A DNA stretch of 64,000 nt from Arenibacterium halophilum. GTDB lineage: Bacteria; Pseudomonadota; Alphaproteobacteria; Rhodobacterales; Rhodobacteraceae. Positions within the stretch are counted from its first letter, which is position 1. Every line of letters starts with the position of its first letter. Both the position numbers and the translations under genes were made by a program. This document shows positions 27,633-36,528 of the stretch, one piece after another. The notes below the pieces were generated by a model. It saw only the letters and a list, made by a program, of their open reading frames with translations, had not been told where the DNA came from and did not search any database. The stretch is taken from assembly GCF_005938225.1 (NCBI RefSeq), contig NZ_VCPC01000001.1, positions 992,001-1,056,000 of the forward strand, in the 5' to 3' direction.

Positions 27633-28772
27633 TCACTGCGCCGCTGCAAGCCCCCGCGCGATGACGATGCGTTGCACGTCGCTGGTGCCTTCGTAGATCT
27701 GGCACACGCGCACATCGCGATAGATGCGTTCTACTGGGAAATCGCGGGTATAGCCGTAGCCGCCAAAGGTCTGGATCGCGTCGGAACAGACCCGTTCAGC
27801 CATTTCCGAGGCGAAAAGCTTCGCCATCGAGGCCGCGTGAAGCGCCGGTTCGCCCGCGTCGCGCAGGGCGGCGGCGTGCAGCACCAGCTGACGCGCGGCT
27901 TCGATCTGCGTTGCCATGTCGGCCAGCCGGAAGGCCACCGCCTGATGGTCGATGATCTTGCGGCCCATACTTTCGCGGTCTTGCGCATAGGCAATCGCCG
28001 CCTCCATCGCGGCGCGCGCCATGCCGACGGATTGCGAGGCGATGCCGATCCGCCCGCCTTCGAGGTTGGCCAGCGCGATGCGATAGCCCTGCCCCTCTTC
28101 GCCCAGCAGGTTCTCGGACGGGATCTCGCAGCCCTCAAACGCGATCTGCGCGGTGTCCGACAGCGTCTGGCCCAGCTTGTCCTCGATCGAGGCGACGCGA
28201 TAGCCCGGCGTGTCGGTCGGCACGATGAAGGCAGAAATCCCGCGCTTGCCGGCCTCGGGGTCGGTCACGGCAAAGACGATGGCGGTGTCGCCGTTCTGGC
28301 CGTTGGTGATGAACTGCTTCACGCCGTCCAGCACCCAGCCGGAATTGGTGCGCCGGGCGCGGGTTTTCAGGGCCGAGGCATCGGACCCGGCCTGCGGCTC
28401 GGTCAGGCAGAAGGCGCCCAGCTTTTCGCCCCGCGCCATCGGGCGCAGGAATTGCTGTTTCTGGTCCTCGTTGCCGAACTTCAGGATCGGCGCGCAACCG
28501 ACCGAATTGTGCACCGACATGATCGTGGATACCGCGCCATTCCCGGCGGCCACCTCTTCCAGCGCCAGCGCGTAGGAAATATGGTCGACCTCTGCGCCGT
28601 CATAGGCTTCGGGCACCAGCATCCCGAGCATCCCCAGCGCGCCAAGTTCCGCGATCTCGGCCCTGGGGAAATGTTTGGTGCGATCCCAGTCCGCCGACTG
28701 CGGCGCCAGCCGTTCACTGGCAAAGCGCCGCGCCATGTCGCGGATCATGGTCTGATCTTCGCTCAGGATCAT
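27633..28772 (-). CDS. Acyl-CoA dehydrogenase (short/branched-chain type)
   Basis: This 379-residue FAD enzyme has the standard acyl-CoA dehydrogenase length. [18 protein letters not shown] is the flavin/substrate signature, [20 protein letters not shown] the middle beta domain, and [23 protein letters not shown] the C-terminal signature. The catalytic base is Glu in IYEGTSDVQ. It introduces a 2,3-double bond into an acyl-CoA and passes electrons to ETF. It is the last gene of a minus-strand operon with two thiolases, a kinase, a second dehydrogenase and an SDR, 13 bases behind the first thiolase. Confidence 0.93.
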   Translation of the reverse strand: MILSEDQTMIRDMARRFASERLAPQSADWDRTKHFPRAEIAELGALGMLGMLVPEAYDGAEVDHISYALALEEVAAGNGAVSTIMSVHNSVGCAPILKFGNEDQKQQFLRPMARGEKLGAFCLTEPQAGSDASALKTRARRTNSGWVLDGVKQFITNGQNGDTAIVFAVTDPEAGKRGISAFIVPTDTPGYRVASIEDKLGQTLSDTAQIAFEGCEIPSENLLGEEGQGYRIALANLEGGRIGIASQSVGMARAAMEAAIAYAQDRESMGRKIIDHQAVAFRLADMATQIEAARQLVLHAAALRDAGEPALHAASMAKLFASEMAERVCSDAIQTFGGYGYTRDFPVERIYRDVRVCQIYEGTSDVQRIVIARGLAAAQ

Positions 28773-28785
28773 CGCGGCGCCCCCG

Positions 28786-29940
28786 TTACAGCAGCTCGAC
28801 GGCGAGCGCCGTTGCCTCGCCCCCGCCGATGCACAGCGAGGCGACGCCCTTTTTCGCGCCGCGCGCCTGCATCGCGGCGATCAACGTGACCACGATGCGT
28901 GCGCCCGAACAGCCGATGGGGTGGCCCAGCGCGCAGGCGCCGCCGTTCACGTTGACCTTTTCGGGGTCGAGCCCAAGATCGCGGATCGCCGCCATGGCGA
29001 CCACGGCGAAAGCCTCGTTGATTTCAAACAGATCCACGTCTTCGACGGCCCAGCCGACGCGGTCGAGCACCTTGCGGATGGCGGGGATCGGCGCGGTGGT
29101 GAACAGGCCCGGCGCCTGCGCGTGGCCGGCGTGGCCACGGATCACGGCGATCGGGGTCATGCCCTGCGATTCGGCCAGACCGGCGCGGGTCAGCACCAGC
29201 GCCGCCGCACCGTCCGAGATGGACGAGGAATTCGCCGCCGTCACCGTGCCCCCCTCGCGGAAGGCGGGTTTCAGCGTCGGGATCTTCTCGGGGCGGGCGC
29301 GGCCGGGTTGTTCATCGGTGGTGACATCGCCCACGGGCGTCACCTCGGCGCTGAAAGCGCCCGAGCTGATCGCGGCATTGGCGCGGTCCAGCGATTGCAG
29401 CGCATAGCCATCCTGTGCCTCGCGGGTGAATTGATAGGCCTCGGCGCAATCCTCGGCAAAGGTGCCCATGGCGCGGCCCGTGTCATAGGCATCTTCCAGA
29501 CCATCCAGGAACATGTGGTCGATCACGCGGCCATGCCCCGCGCGATAGCCGGTGCGCGCCTTTTCCAGCAGGTAGGGCGCGCCCGACATGCTTTCCATAC
29601 CGCCCGCCACGATGATGTCGGACTGGCCCAGCGCCAGCGTGTCATGGGCATTCATGATCGCCTGCATCCCCGAGCCGCAGACCTTGCCCACCGTCTGACA
29701 GCGCACCGACAGCGGCAGATCGGCCCCCAGTGCCGCCTGCCGCGCGGGCGCCTGCCCCAGACCGGCGGGCAGAACGTTGCCCATCACCACCTGATCGACG
29801 GCATCCCCCGCGACGCCCGCGCGCGACAGCGCGGCGGAAATGGCGGCTGCGCCCAGTTTCGGCGCAGGAATGCGCGAGAGCGCGCCCATGAAGCCCCCCA
29901 TGGGCGTGCGGGCCATACCTGCAATAACGATCGGTTCCAT
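28786..29940 (-). CDS. Thiolase (acetyl-CoA C-acyltransferase/acetyltransferase)
   Basis: This 384-residue enzyme contains all thiolase catalytic residues: the nucleophile Cys in [11 protein letters not shown], the His in [12 protein letters not shown] and the second Cys in SLCIGGGEA. The N-terminal [16 protein letters not shown] is typical. It cleaves a 3-oxoacyl-CoA with CoA, or condenses two acetyl-CoA. A second, distinct thiolase is encoded next door, so the two probably differ in chain length or branching preference. The acyl-CoA dehydrogenase gene follows 13 bases downstream. Confidence 0.93.
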   Translation of the reverse strand: MEPIVIAGMARTPMGGFMGALSRIPAPKLGAAAISAALSRAGVAGDAVDQVVMGNVLPAGLGQAPARQAALGADLPLSVRCQTVGKVCGSGMQAIMNAHDTLALGQSDIIVAGGMESMSGAPYLLEKARTGYRAGHGRVIDHMFLDGLEDAYDTGRAMGTFAEDCAEAYQFTREAQDGYALQSLDRANAAISSGAFSAEVTPVGDVTTDEQPGRARPEKIPTLKPAFREGGTVTAANSSSISDGAAALVLTRAGLAESQGMTPIAVIRGHAGHAQAPGLFTTAPIPAIRKVLDRVGWAVEDVDLFEINEAFAVVAMAAIRDLGLDPEKVNVNGGACALGHPIGCSGARIVVTLIAAMQARGAKKGVASLCIGGGEATALAVELL

Positions 29941-30014
29941 ATCTGTCCTTTCACCGCGTCAGGGCCGCATCGGCCCGGAATGATTGGCCCCCATGCCGGG
30001 GGCCGCCTGGCCTG

Positions 30015-31175
30015 TCAGACCGCTTCCAGAATGGTGACGTTGGCGATGCCACCGCCTTCGCACATGGTTTGCAAGCCATATTTCTTGCCGCGCGCATGCA
30101 GCGCGTGCACCAGCGTCGTCATCAGCTTGGCCCCTGACGCGCCCAGCGGATGCCCCAGTGAAATCGCGCCCCCGTTGACGTTCAGCTTGGCCGGATCGGC
30201 GCCGGTGGCTTTCAGCCAGGCCAGCGGCACGGGGGCAAAGGCTTCGTTCACCTCGTACAGATCGATATCGTCGATCTTCATGCCTGCGCGTTCCAGCGCC
30301 TTTGCAGTGGCGGGCAGCGGCTCTTCCAGCATGATGACAGGGTCGCCCGCCGTCACCGTCAGGTTCACGATGCGCGCCTTGGGGGTCAGGTTGTATTTCT
30401 TCAGCGCCGCCTCGGAGACCACCAGAACCCCGGCGGATCCATCGCAGATCTGGCTGGCGTTCGCGGCCGAGATCATCCCGCCCTCTTCCAGCAGCTTCAC
30501 GCTGCCAATTGCCTCGAGCGAGGCATCGGCGCGGATGCCTTCGTCACGGGTGTGCAGCCCGCCGTCCACGGCCAGCGGAACGATTTCGGCGTCAAAAGCG
30601 CCCGCCTCGGCTGCGGCCACGGCGCGACGGTGACTTTCCAGTGCGAACCGGTCCAGATCGTCACGGGTGAAGCCGTGTTTGCGGGCGATCATCTCGGCGC
30701 CCTTGAACTGGCTGAAATCCTTGGTGCCGAAACGCGCGGCGATACGGTCGGAAAACGGCCCCTCGCCCATGCCTGCCTTGGCGTGCAGCACTACGTTGGA
30801 AAACATCGGCACGCGCGTCATGCTTTCAACGCCCATCGCAACGACCACATCCTGCGTACCCGACATCACGGCCTGCGCCGCGAATTGCACCGCCTGCTGC
30901 GAGCTGCCGCACTGGCGGTCGATGGTTACAGCCGGGACGCTTTCGGGCAGCTTCGAGGCCAGCACGCAATTGCGGCCAAAGGCAAAGGCCTGTTCGCCCG
31001 CCTGCGTGACGCAGCCGACGATCACATCGTCGATGGCGGCCGGGTCGATGCCCGAGCGATCCACCAGCGCGTTCAGGATCTCGGCGCCAAGGTCAGCCGG
31101 ATGCCAGCCCGCCAGCGCGCCGCCCCGGCGGCCTCCGGCGGTGCGGGCGGTTTCAACGATGTAAGCATGTGCCAT
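30015..31175 (-). CDS. Thiolase (acetyl-CoA C-acetyltransferase, FadA-like)
   Basis: This 386-residue thiolase carries the nucleophile Cys in TIDRQCGSSQQAV, His in SLGHPLGASGAKL and the second Cys in TMCEGGGIAN. The QCGSSQQA and MCEGGG forms mark it as a different subfamily from the neighbouring thiolase, one often found with fatty-acid or sterol side-chain degradation genes. It lies in the middle of the acyl-CoA operon, 65 bases downstream of the kinase gene. Chain-length preference cannot be read from the sequence. Confidence 0.92.
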   Translation of the reverse strand: MAHAYIVETARTAGGRRGGALAGWHPADLGAEILNALVDRSGIDPAAIDDVIVGCVTQAGEQAFAFGRNCVLASKLPESVPAVTIDRQCGSSQQAVQFAAQAVMSGTQDVVVAMGVESMTRVPMFSNVVLHAKAGMGEGPFSDRIAARFGTKDFSQFKGAEMIARKHGFTRDDLDRFALESHRRAVAAAEAGAFDAEIVPLAVDGGLHTRDEGIRADASLEAIGSVKLLEEGGMISAANASQICDGSAGVLVVSEAALKKYNLTPKARIVNLTVTAGDPVIMLEEPLPATAKALERAGMKIDDIDLYEVNEAFAPVPLAWLKATGADPAKLNVNGGAISLGHPLGASGAKLMTTLVHALHARGKKYGLQTMCEGGGIANVTILEAV

Positions 31176-31240
31176 TGGTCTTGTCTCCTCGGTATCGTGC
31201 AGGGCGGGACACCCCGCCGGAAAGTGTCAGCGGCCCGCCG

Positions 31241-32311
31241 TCAGCGGCAGGCCTCCATTGCGTCAATCGCCAGCGCGACAAGGCGCGGATAGGCCGCCGC
31301 GCGTTCCGCCGCATGGGCAGACGATGCCTGCCCGCGCGCCACGCGCCCCTTGATCCCGTGAAAGATGGCAGCGATGCGGAAGAAGTTGAAGGCGATGTAG
31401 AAATCATAGTTGGGAATGCCGTCGCGGCCGGTGTTGGCGCAATATTCCGCGACGTATTCGGCCTCGGTTGGCAGCGACAGGCTGACCGGGTCGGAATCGC
31501 CGATCCCGGCGACGATGTCGGGCGGCATCCGATACATCAGCGCGTGATAGGCGAAATCGGCCAAGGGGTGGCCCAGCGTCGACAGTTCCCAATCAAGCAC
31601 CGCCAGAACGCGCGGTTCGGTCGGGTGGAAGATCATGTTGTCACAGCGGAAATCGCCGTGGACGATAGTGCTTTCGTCGCCCTTTGGGATGGCGGTCGGG
31701 AGCCATTCGATCAGCCGGTCCATACCCGGATCGCGGCCAGCGTCCTCGTCCGCCAGATAGCTTTTTGTCCACCGCCCGATCTGGCGCTCGAAATAGTTGC
31801 CGCGCCGCCCGTAATCGCCCAGCCCTACGGCCTCGGGGTCGAACCCGTGCAGCTGCGCCAGCACGCGGTTCATCTCGGAATAATAGGCGCGGCGTTCGGG
31901 CGCGGGCACATCGCGAAACGCGGCATCCCAGAAGATGCGGCCCTCGACCATGTCCATCACGAAGAACATCGACCCGATGATGCTGTCGTCGGTGCACAGG
32001 CCGTGCACCTTGGCCACCGGATAGCCCTGCGCGTGCAGCGCGCTTAGCACGCGCGCCTCGCGATCCACCGCATGGGCGCCCCCGGCCAGCTGGCCCAGCG
32101 GCTTGCGCCGCAGCACATAGGCGCCGCCCGGCGTCACCAGCTTGAACGTGGGGTTCGATTGGCCGCCCTTGAACTTGAACAGCGTCACGGGGCCCTTGAA
32201 CCCCGCGACGTTGTCCTGCAACCAGCCCAGCAGCCGGTCCATGTCGAACCCGTGGTCGTCGCCCACCGGATCGACTCCGACATTGGCCTCAGTACTCAGC
32301 GCATCGCTCAT
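31241..32311 (-). CDS. APH-type phosphotransferase (ACAD10/11 kinase-domain-like)
   Basis: The start at 32311 overlaps the stop of the upstream acyl-CoA dehydrogenase (ATGA), which argues against the longer frame reaching 32362. The 356-residue protein has an aminoglycoside-phosphotransferase fold: FKGGQSNPTFKL is the nucleotide loop, IVHGDFRCDNMIF the catalytic loop with Asp and Asn, and VLDWELSTLGHP the metal-binding segment. In mammals this kinase type is fused to an acyl-CoA dehydrogenase (ACAD10/11), and in the levulinate pathway of Pseudomonas putida an equivalent kinase phosphorylates 4-hydroxyacyl-CoA. Coupling here to an ACAD11-like dehydrogenase suggests a similar role. Confidence 0.9.
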   Translation of the reverse strand: MSDALSTEANVGVDPVGDDHGFDMDRLLGWLQDNVAGFKGPVTLFKFKGGQSNPTFKLVTPGGAYVLRRKPLGQLAGGAHAVDREARVLSALHAQGYPVAKVHGLCTDDSIIGSMFFVMDMVEGRIFWDAAFRDVPAPERRAYYSEMNRVLAQLHGFDPEAVGLGDYGRRGNYFERQIGRWTKSYLADEDAGRDPGMDRLIEWLPTAIPKGDESTIVHGDFRCDNMIFHPTEPRVLAVLDWELSTLGHPLADFAYHALMYRMPPDIVAGIGDSDPVSLSLPTEAEYVAEYCANTGRDGIPNYDFYIAFNFFRIAAIFHGIKGRVARGQASSAHAAERAAAYPRLVALAIDAMEACR

Positions 32312-33498
32312 TCGGCGTTGGCCTTCTTCCAGTCGCGCTTGATCTTCTTGGCAAGGCTCCACTTGTGGACCTCGGTCGGGCCGTCATAGATGCGGAAGGC
32401 GCGGATTTCGCGGAACACCTGTTCGACGATGGTATCCTCGGTCACACCCTGCCCGCCCATGACCTGCACGCAGCGGTCGGCGACGCGCATCAGCGCCTCG
32501 GACACGGCGACCTTGGCCATCGAGCTTTCGACCGTGCCCAGAACGCCGGTGTCCAGCACATCGGCGCACCAATAAACCATCAGCTCGGCCTGTTTCAGGT
32601 CGATCATGTTGTCGGCCAGCATGAAGCCGACGCCTTCGTGATCGACCAGCGGCTTGCCGAAAGCCATGCGGCGGTTGGCGTAATCGCTGGCAATTTCATT
32701 GGCGCGGATGCAGGCGCCCAGCCAGCGCATGCAGTGAGTCAGACGCGCGGGCGCCAGACGCACCTGCGCGTATTTGAATCCCTCGCCCGACTGGCCCAGC
32801 ATCTGGTCGGCAGGCACCCGCAGGTTGTCGATGGCGACCACCGCATGACCGCCCGGCATCGAGCTGTCGATGGTGTTCATCACCCGTTCTATGCGGATCG
32901 CCGGGTTCGGCAGATCGACAAGGAACATGCAGGCGCCATCGTCGGATTTCGCCATCACGATACCCATACCCGCGCCTTCGGCCCCGGTGATATAGGTCTT
33001 GCGGCCGTTGATGACCCAATGGTTGCCATCGGGTTTGCAGGTGGTCAGCATCATCGACGGGTCCGAGCCCGCGCCGCCATCTTCGGCCGGTTCGGTCATG
33101 AAGAAGGCCGAGCGCATCTGCCCCGCGACCATCGGGTCAAGGAACCGCTGTTTCAGCTCGGGCGAGCCGACCTTGCCCAGCAGGTACATGTTGCCTTCGT
33201 CCGGCGCGGCCACGTTGCAGGCCACCGGCCCCAGCGGCGACAGGCCCGAACGGATCAGCACCGCCGCCGTTTCGCGGTGGGTCAGGTGATCGCCACCGTC
33301 AAGGATATGCGGCGTCAGCACGCCTGCCTTGCGGGCAAGCTCTTTCAACTCGTTCGCGAGTTCGTCGGTTGGCCCGTGCGAGGTACGGCGCGGGTCTTTT
33401 TCAAACGGGGCAACGGTGCCCCGCACGAAGGTTTCGACGGTGTCTGCAATGGCAATCGCACGGTCGCTCATGCCGGAATTATCAAGTGCAAATGTCAT
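32308..33498 (-). CDS. Acyl-CoA dehydrogenase, ACAD10/11-like
   Basis: This 396-residue protein is a full acyl-CoA dehydrogenase: FFMTEPAEDGGAGSDPSMM is the flavin signature, NGRKTYITGAEGAGMGIVMAKS the middle domain, and VMGGQGVTEDTIVEQVFREIRAFRIYDGPTEVH the C-terminal region in pieces. The catalytic position has Asp (YDGPTEVH) rather than the Glu seen in the other dehydrogenase of this operon, as in ACAD10/11-type enzymes. Four-base overlaps couple it to the SDR gene upstream and to the APH-type kinase gene downstream. It probably acts with that kinase on hydroxylated acyl-CoAs. Confidence 0.9.
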   Translation of the reverse strand: MTFALDNSGMSDRAIAIADTVETFVRGTVAPFEKDPRRTSHGPTDELANELKELARKAGVLTPHILDGGDHLTHRETAAVLIRSGLSPLGPVACNVAAPDEGNMYLLGKVGSPELKQRFLDPMVAGQMRSAFFMTEPAEDGGAGSDPSMMLTTCKPDGNHWVINGRKTYITGAEGAGMGIVMAKSDDGACMFLVDLPNPAIRIERVMNTIDSSMPGGHAVVAIDNLRVPADQMLGQSGEGFKYAQVRLAPARLTHCMRWLGACIRANEIASDYANRRMAFGKPLVDHEGVGFMLADNMIDLKQAELMVYWCADVLDTGVLGTVESSMAKVAVSEALMRVADRCVQVMGGQGVTEDTIVEQVFREIRAFRIYDGPTEVHKWSLAKKIKRDWKKANAE

Positions 33499-34256
33499 TT
33501 CGGCGCCATCCGGATCGCCCCGTCCAGGCGGATGGTTTCGCCGTTCAGCATGATATTCCCGATGATCGAGCCGACCATATGGGCGAATTCTGTCGGGTCG
33601 CCCAGACGCGGCGGGAACGGCACCTGGCGGCCAAGGCTGTCCTGCGCCTCTTGCGGCAGCGAGGCCATCAGCGGCGTCAGGAACAGCCCCGGCGCAATGG
33701 TCATGACGCGGATGCCATATCGGGCGAGCTCGCGCGCGATGGGCAGGGTCATGCCCACGATCCCACCTTTGGAGGCGGCATAGGCCGCCTGCCCGATCTG
33801 CCCGTCAAAGGCCGCGACCGAGGCGGTATTGATGATGACACCACGTTCCTCGCCCAGCGGTTCGGCGGTGTGCAACGCAGCCGCGAATTTCGAGGCCACG
33901 TTGAAAGAGCCGAACAGGTTCACATTCACGATGCTGGTGAAATCCTTCAGCGGAATGGCGTTGCCTTCGCGGTCGATCACCTTTTTCGGCGGCCCGATAC
34001 CGGCACAGTTCACCAGAATGCGCGCCTTGCCGTGCAGGCCCTCGGCCTCGGCAATGGCGGCTTCGACTTCCGATTCATCGGTCACGTTGACCTTGATGAA
34101 TGTCCCGCCGACCTCTTTCGCCTTGGCCTCGCCCAACTCGGCATTCAGGTCGAAAATCGCCACCTTCGCTCCGGCCTTCGCCAGCATTTCAACCGTCGCG
34201 CCGCCCAGGCCCGAGGCACCGCCCGTCACGATTGCCGCCTGTCCTTCGATGTTCAT
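33495..34256 (-). CDS. SDR 3-hydroxyacyl-CoA dehydrogenase (HSD10/type II-like)
   Basis: This 253-residue short-chain dehydrogenase has the NAD-binding glycines in VTGGASGLGGATVEML, the Ser in INTASVAAFDGQIGQ, and the YxxxK pair in AYAASKGGIVGM. The pattern FIKVNVTDESEV, APGLFLTPLMASLP and VPFPPRLGDPTEFAHMV matches type II 3-hydroxyacyl-CoA dehydrogenases (HSD17B10-like), which oxidise 3-hydroxyacyl-CoA including 2-methyl-branched substrates. It is the first gene of the acyl-CoA operon and its stop region overlaps the dehydrogenase start. In the pathway it would act just before the thiolases. Confidence 0.92.
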   Translation of the reverse strand: MNIEGQAAIVTGGASGLGGATVEMLAKAGAKVAIFDLNAELGEAKAKEVGGTFIKVNVTDESEVEAAIAEAEGLHGKARILVNCAGIGPPKKVIDREGNAIPLKDFTSIVNVNLFGSFNVASKFAAALHTAEPLGEERGVIINTASVAAFDGQIGQAAYAASKGGIVGMTLPIARELARYGIRVMTIAPGLFLTPLMASLPQEAQDSLGRQVPFPPRLGDPTEFAHMVGSIIGNIMLNGETIRLDGAIRMAPK

Positions 34257-34869
34257 CTGCGTCTTCCTTTCGTCAAATCCTTGGCCGCGCGTATCGCCGG
34301 CCAGTCTTCAGTATTTCGGTTGCCCCTGACCGGCGTGCCGGTCGCGGGCGCGGCGCCCCACGCGGATATCAGCGCATCCACCCTCGCCTGTCACTTCCGC
34401 TGCACATGCCTGGCCCTGCGCCGTGTCCCGGGTCTGCGCAACCCCGATGTTTTTGCTGAACCACGGCTTTTGCCTCTCCCTCATCTTCTGGCAAGACCAC
34501 CAGACATCCCCCGGATCGGCCGCAGCCAGATGCGGCGGTGGCATATCATCGGCATCCTGCAGCTAGAAAATCACCCCCCGCCGAAGACCGTATAAGACGC
34601 GCGGGCGGTTAGAAACAGAAACCCGGCGTCACAACCCTACGTTACGTCACCCAAACCTGCATCACGTCACCCAAAAACGGAGAATTCGGGCCCGGGGTCG
34701 CGCATCTCAAGCCCGATCCCTCCGAATGCGTCCGGCCATCAACCAGCGGATTCGACGAAATTATCGCTGGAAGACCTGCTCGAGACGTTGCACCCTTTGG
34801 GCGCGTTGGGTGATCGCCAAGATCGGGATCGGCGCACAGGACCAAAACAACCGAACCGAAGGAACCGCC
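34257..34869. other. Large divergent intergenic region
   Basis: These 613 bases separate the acyl-CoA operon from the CaiB/BaiF gene. No open frame here has coding character. The region must hold both divergent promoters. The only clear structure is the cluster of CGTCAC repeats at 34627-34675. Confidence 0.6.
34627..34675. promoter_or_regulatory. Directly repeated CGTCAC motifs
   Basis: CGTCAC occurs at 34627, 34645 and 34665. The last two are within 12-base identical copies ACGTCACCCAAA spaced exactly 20 bases apart (two helical turns), so a protein could bind them on one face of the DNA. The element lies about 200 bases upstream of the CaiB/BaiF start. Confidence 0.45.
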
Positions 34870-36018
34870 ATGTCCCGCCCCCCGCTTTCCGGCCTGCGCA
34901 TCATCGAATTGGCCGGTATCGGCCCCGGCCCCTTTGCCGGGATGATGCTGGCCGATCATGGCGCCGAGGTGATCCGGGTCGAGCGCATCGGGTCGGGCAA
35001 GGCCGGGCCACAGATTCCAGCGGAAAAGGATATCCTGCTGCGGTCGCGCAAGACGATCGAACTGGACCTGAAAAACCCAGAGTCGCAGGCCGTTCTGCTG
35101 GATCTGGTGCGCAAGGCCGACGGGCTGATCGAAGGATTTCGCCCCGGTGTGATCGAACGTCTGGGCATTGGCCCCGAGGTACTGCACACCGCCAACCCGG
35201 CACTGGTAATCGGGCGCATGACGGGCTGGGGCCAGACCGGGCCGATGGCCCCGATGGCGGGGCACGACCTGAATTACATCGCGATCTCGGGCGCCTTGCA
35301 CGGAGTTGGCCGCAAGGGTGAAAAGCCGGTGGTGCCGCTGAACCTGTTCGGAGATTTCGGTGGCGGCGGGATGATGCTGGCCTTCGGAATGCTGGCCGCA
35401 CTGCACCACGCGCGCGCCACCGGAGAGGGCCAGGTTGTCGATGCGGCGATGACGGATGGCTCGGCCCTGCTGTCAGCCATGATCCACACATTCCGGCAGG
35501 TTGGCATCTGGCAGGATGACCGCGGTGTGAACCTTCTGGATGGCGGCGCGCATTTCTACGACACATACGAAACCCGTGACGGCAAGTATGTCAGCGTCGG
35601 TGCGATCGAACCGCAGTTTTACGCGACCCTGCTGGATCGCCTTGGCCTGAGCGATGACCCGGCCTATGCCCGCCAAATGGATGCTGACAGATGGGACGAC
35701 ATGCGCGACGGGCTGGCCCAGCTGTTTCTGACCCGCACGCGCGATGAGTGGGATGGCATCCTGCTGGGCACGGATGCCTGTTATGCCCCCGTCCTGTCGC
35801 TGGACGAGGCGCCCCATCACCCTCACAACACCGCGCGCGGCACCTTCGTGACCGCAGGCGGCATCACCCAGCCCACCCCCGCGCCGCGTTATTCCCAAAG
35901 CCCAACCATCGCCCCGCGCATGTATGACACCACGCTGGATACCGACACGGTTCTGGAAAGCATCGGCTATGACGCGCCCCGGATCGCGGCGCTGAGGGAC
36001 GCCGGTGCCGTGCGGTAA
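34870..36018 (+). CDS. CaiB/BaiF CoA-transferase-fold enzyme, alpha-methylacyl-CoA racemase-like
   Basis: This 382-residue protein begins at ATG 34870 with AAGGA upstream; the frame is open further but without similarity. LSGLRIIELAGIGPGPFAGMMLADHGAEVIRVER is the family N-terminus in pieces. GRMTGWGQTGPMAPMAGHDLNYIAISGA carries the racemase His and VVDAAMTDGSALL the Asp. These residues favour alpha-methylacyl-CoA racemase over formyl-CoA transferase. It would interconvert the 2-methyl epimers of branched acyl-CoAs so that the dehydrogenases of the divergent operon can use them. Confidence 0.88.
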   Translation: MSRPPLSGLRIIELAGIGPGPFAGMMLADHGAEVIRVERIGSGKAGPQIPAEKDILLRSRKTIELDLKNPESQAVLLDLVRKADGLIEGFRPGVIERLGIGPEVLHTANPALVIGRMTGWGQTGPMAPMAGHDLNYIAISGALHGVGRKGEKPVVPLNLFGDFGGGGMMLAFGMLAALHHARATGEGQVVDAAMTDGSALLSAMIHTFRQVGIWQDDRGVNLLDGGAHFYDTYETRDGKYVSVGAIEPQFYATLLDRLGLSDDPAYARQMDADRWDDMRDGLAQLFLTRTRDEWDGILLGTDACYAPVLSLDEAPHHPHNTARGTFVTAGGITQPTPAPRYSQSPTIAPRMYDTTLDTDTVLESIGYDAPRIAALRDAGAVR

Positions 36019-36156
36019 TCCGGCATGAACGGCATGACAATCAGCGAAGGATCGAAGCCCGAACGAAACCTGCCCCAGCGCCAGAGGCATGCTAGCTACA
36101 AGCCGCCTCGGCCCGCAGCCGCACGCGTCTTCATCTTGACCGGATTTCGGTAAAAA

Positions 36157-36231
36157 TGGTGCCCGGGGGCGGAATCGAACCACCGACACGAGGATTTTCA
36201 ATCCACTGCTCTACCCCTGAGCTACCCGGGC
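36157..36231 (-). tRNA. tRNA-Phe (GAA)
   Basis: The 75-base cloverleaf reads on the minus strand from GCCCGGG to the encoded CCA end. Acceptor arms GCCCGGG/CCCGGGC pair fully, the D arm is GCTC/GAGC, the anticodon loop is TTGAAAA with GAA, and the T loop is TTCGATT. The anticodon stem has a T-T mismatch at its second pair. A T-run follows the CCA and can act as terminator. Confidence 0.97.
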
Positions 36232-36312
36232 ACGGGGAAGGGATGTCCCTTCGGGTTGGGGCGTTCTAGGGCGATGTGGCGGGCGTGTCCAGAGGGAATT
36301 TTGCCAATCGGC

Positions 36313-36528
36313 TCAATGCGGTTTGCGGCGGTTGCCTGGGCCTTCCGATACGTCAGACTCGCGGGCCTCTGACAGGGCGCGATCCAGGTCTTCCTCATCT
36401 TCCAGGCGATGCGACGGGACGGCGTAAGAGCCTGTCAGCCAACGGCCCAGATCGCGGTCGGCGCAGCGGCGCGAGCAGAAGGGGCGGTAGGCTTTTACCG
36501 TATCTTCACCGCAGATCGGGCAGCTCAT
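36313..36528 (-). CDS. yacG: DNA gyrase inhibitor YacG-family zinc protein
   Basis: This 71-residue protein has the four-Cys zinc motif CPICGEDTVKAYRPFCSRRC followed by DLGRWLTGSYAVP, which is the YacG signature. In E. coli YacG binds GyrB and inhibits gyrase. The C-terminal half is acidic and low in complexity. Its start overlaps the end of the RNase E/G gene by four bases, and tRNA-Phe follows downstream, in the order common in Rhodobacteraceae. Confidence 0.93.
   Translation of the reverse strand: MSCPICGEDTVKAYRPFCSRRCADRDLGRWLTGSYAVPSHRLEDEEDLDRALSEARESDVSEGPGNRRKPH

Noticed and set aside
27371-27715. 114-codon minus-strand frame upstream of the phosphorylase gene
   Set aside because: It overlaps the 3' end of the acyl-CoA dehydrogenase in another frame and lacks coding features.
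34308-34544. 78-codon minus-strand frame in the large intergenic region
   Set aside because: No ribosome site, no similarity I can recognise, and atypical composition, so the region is left as non-coding.
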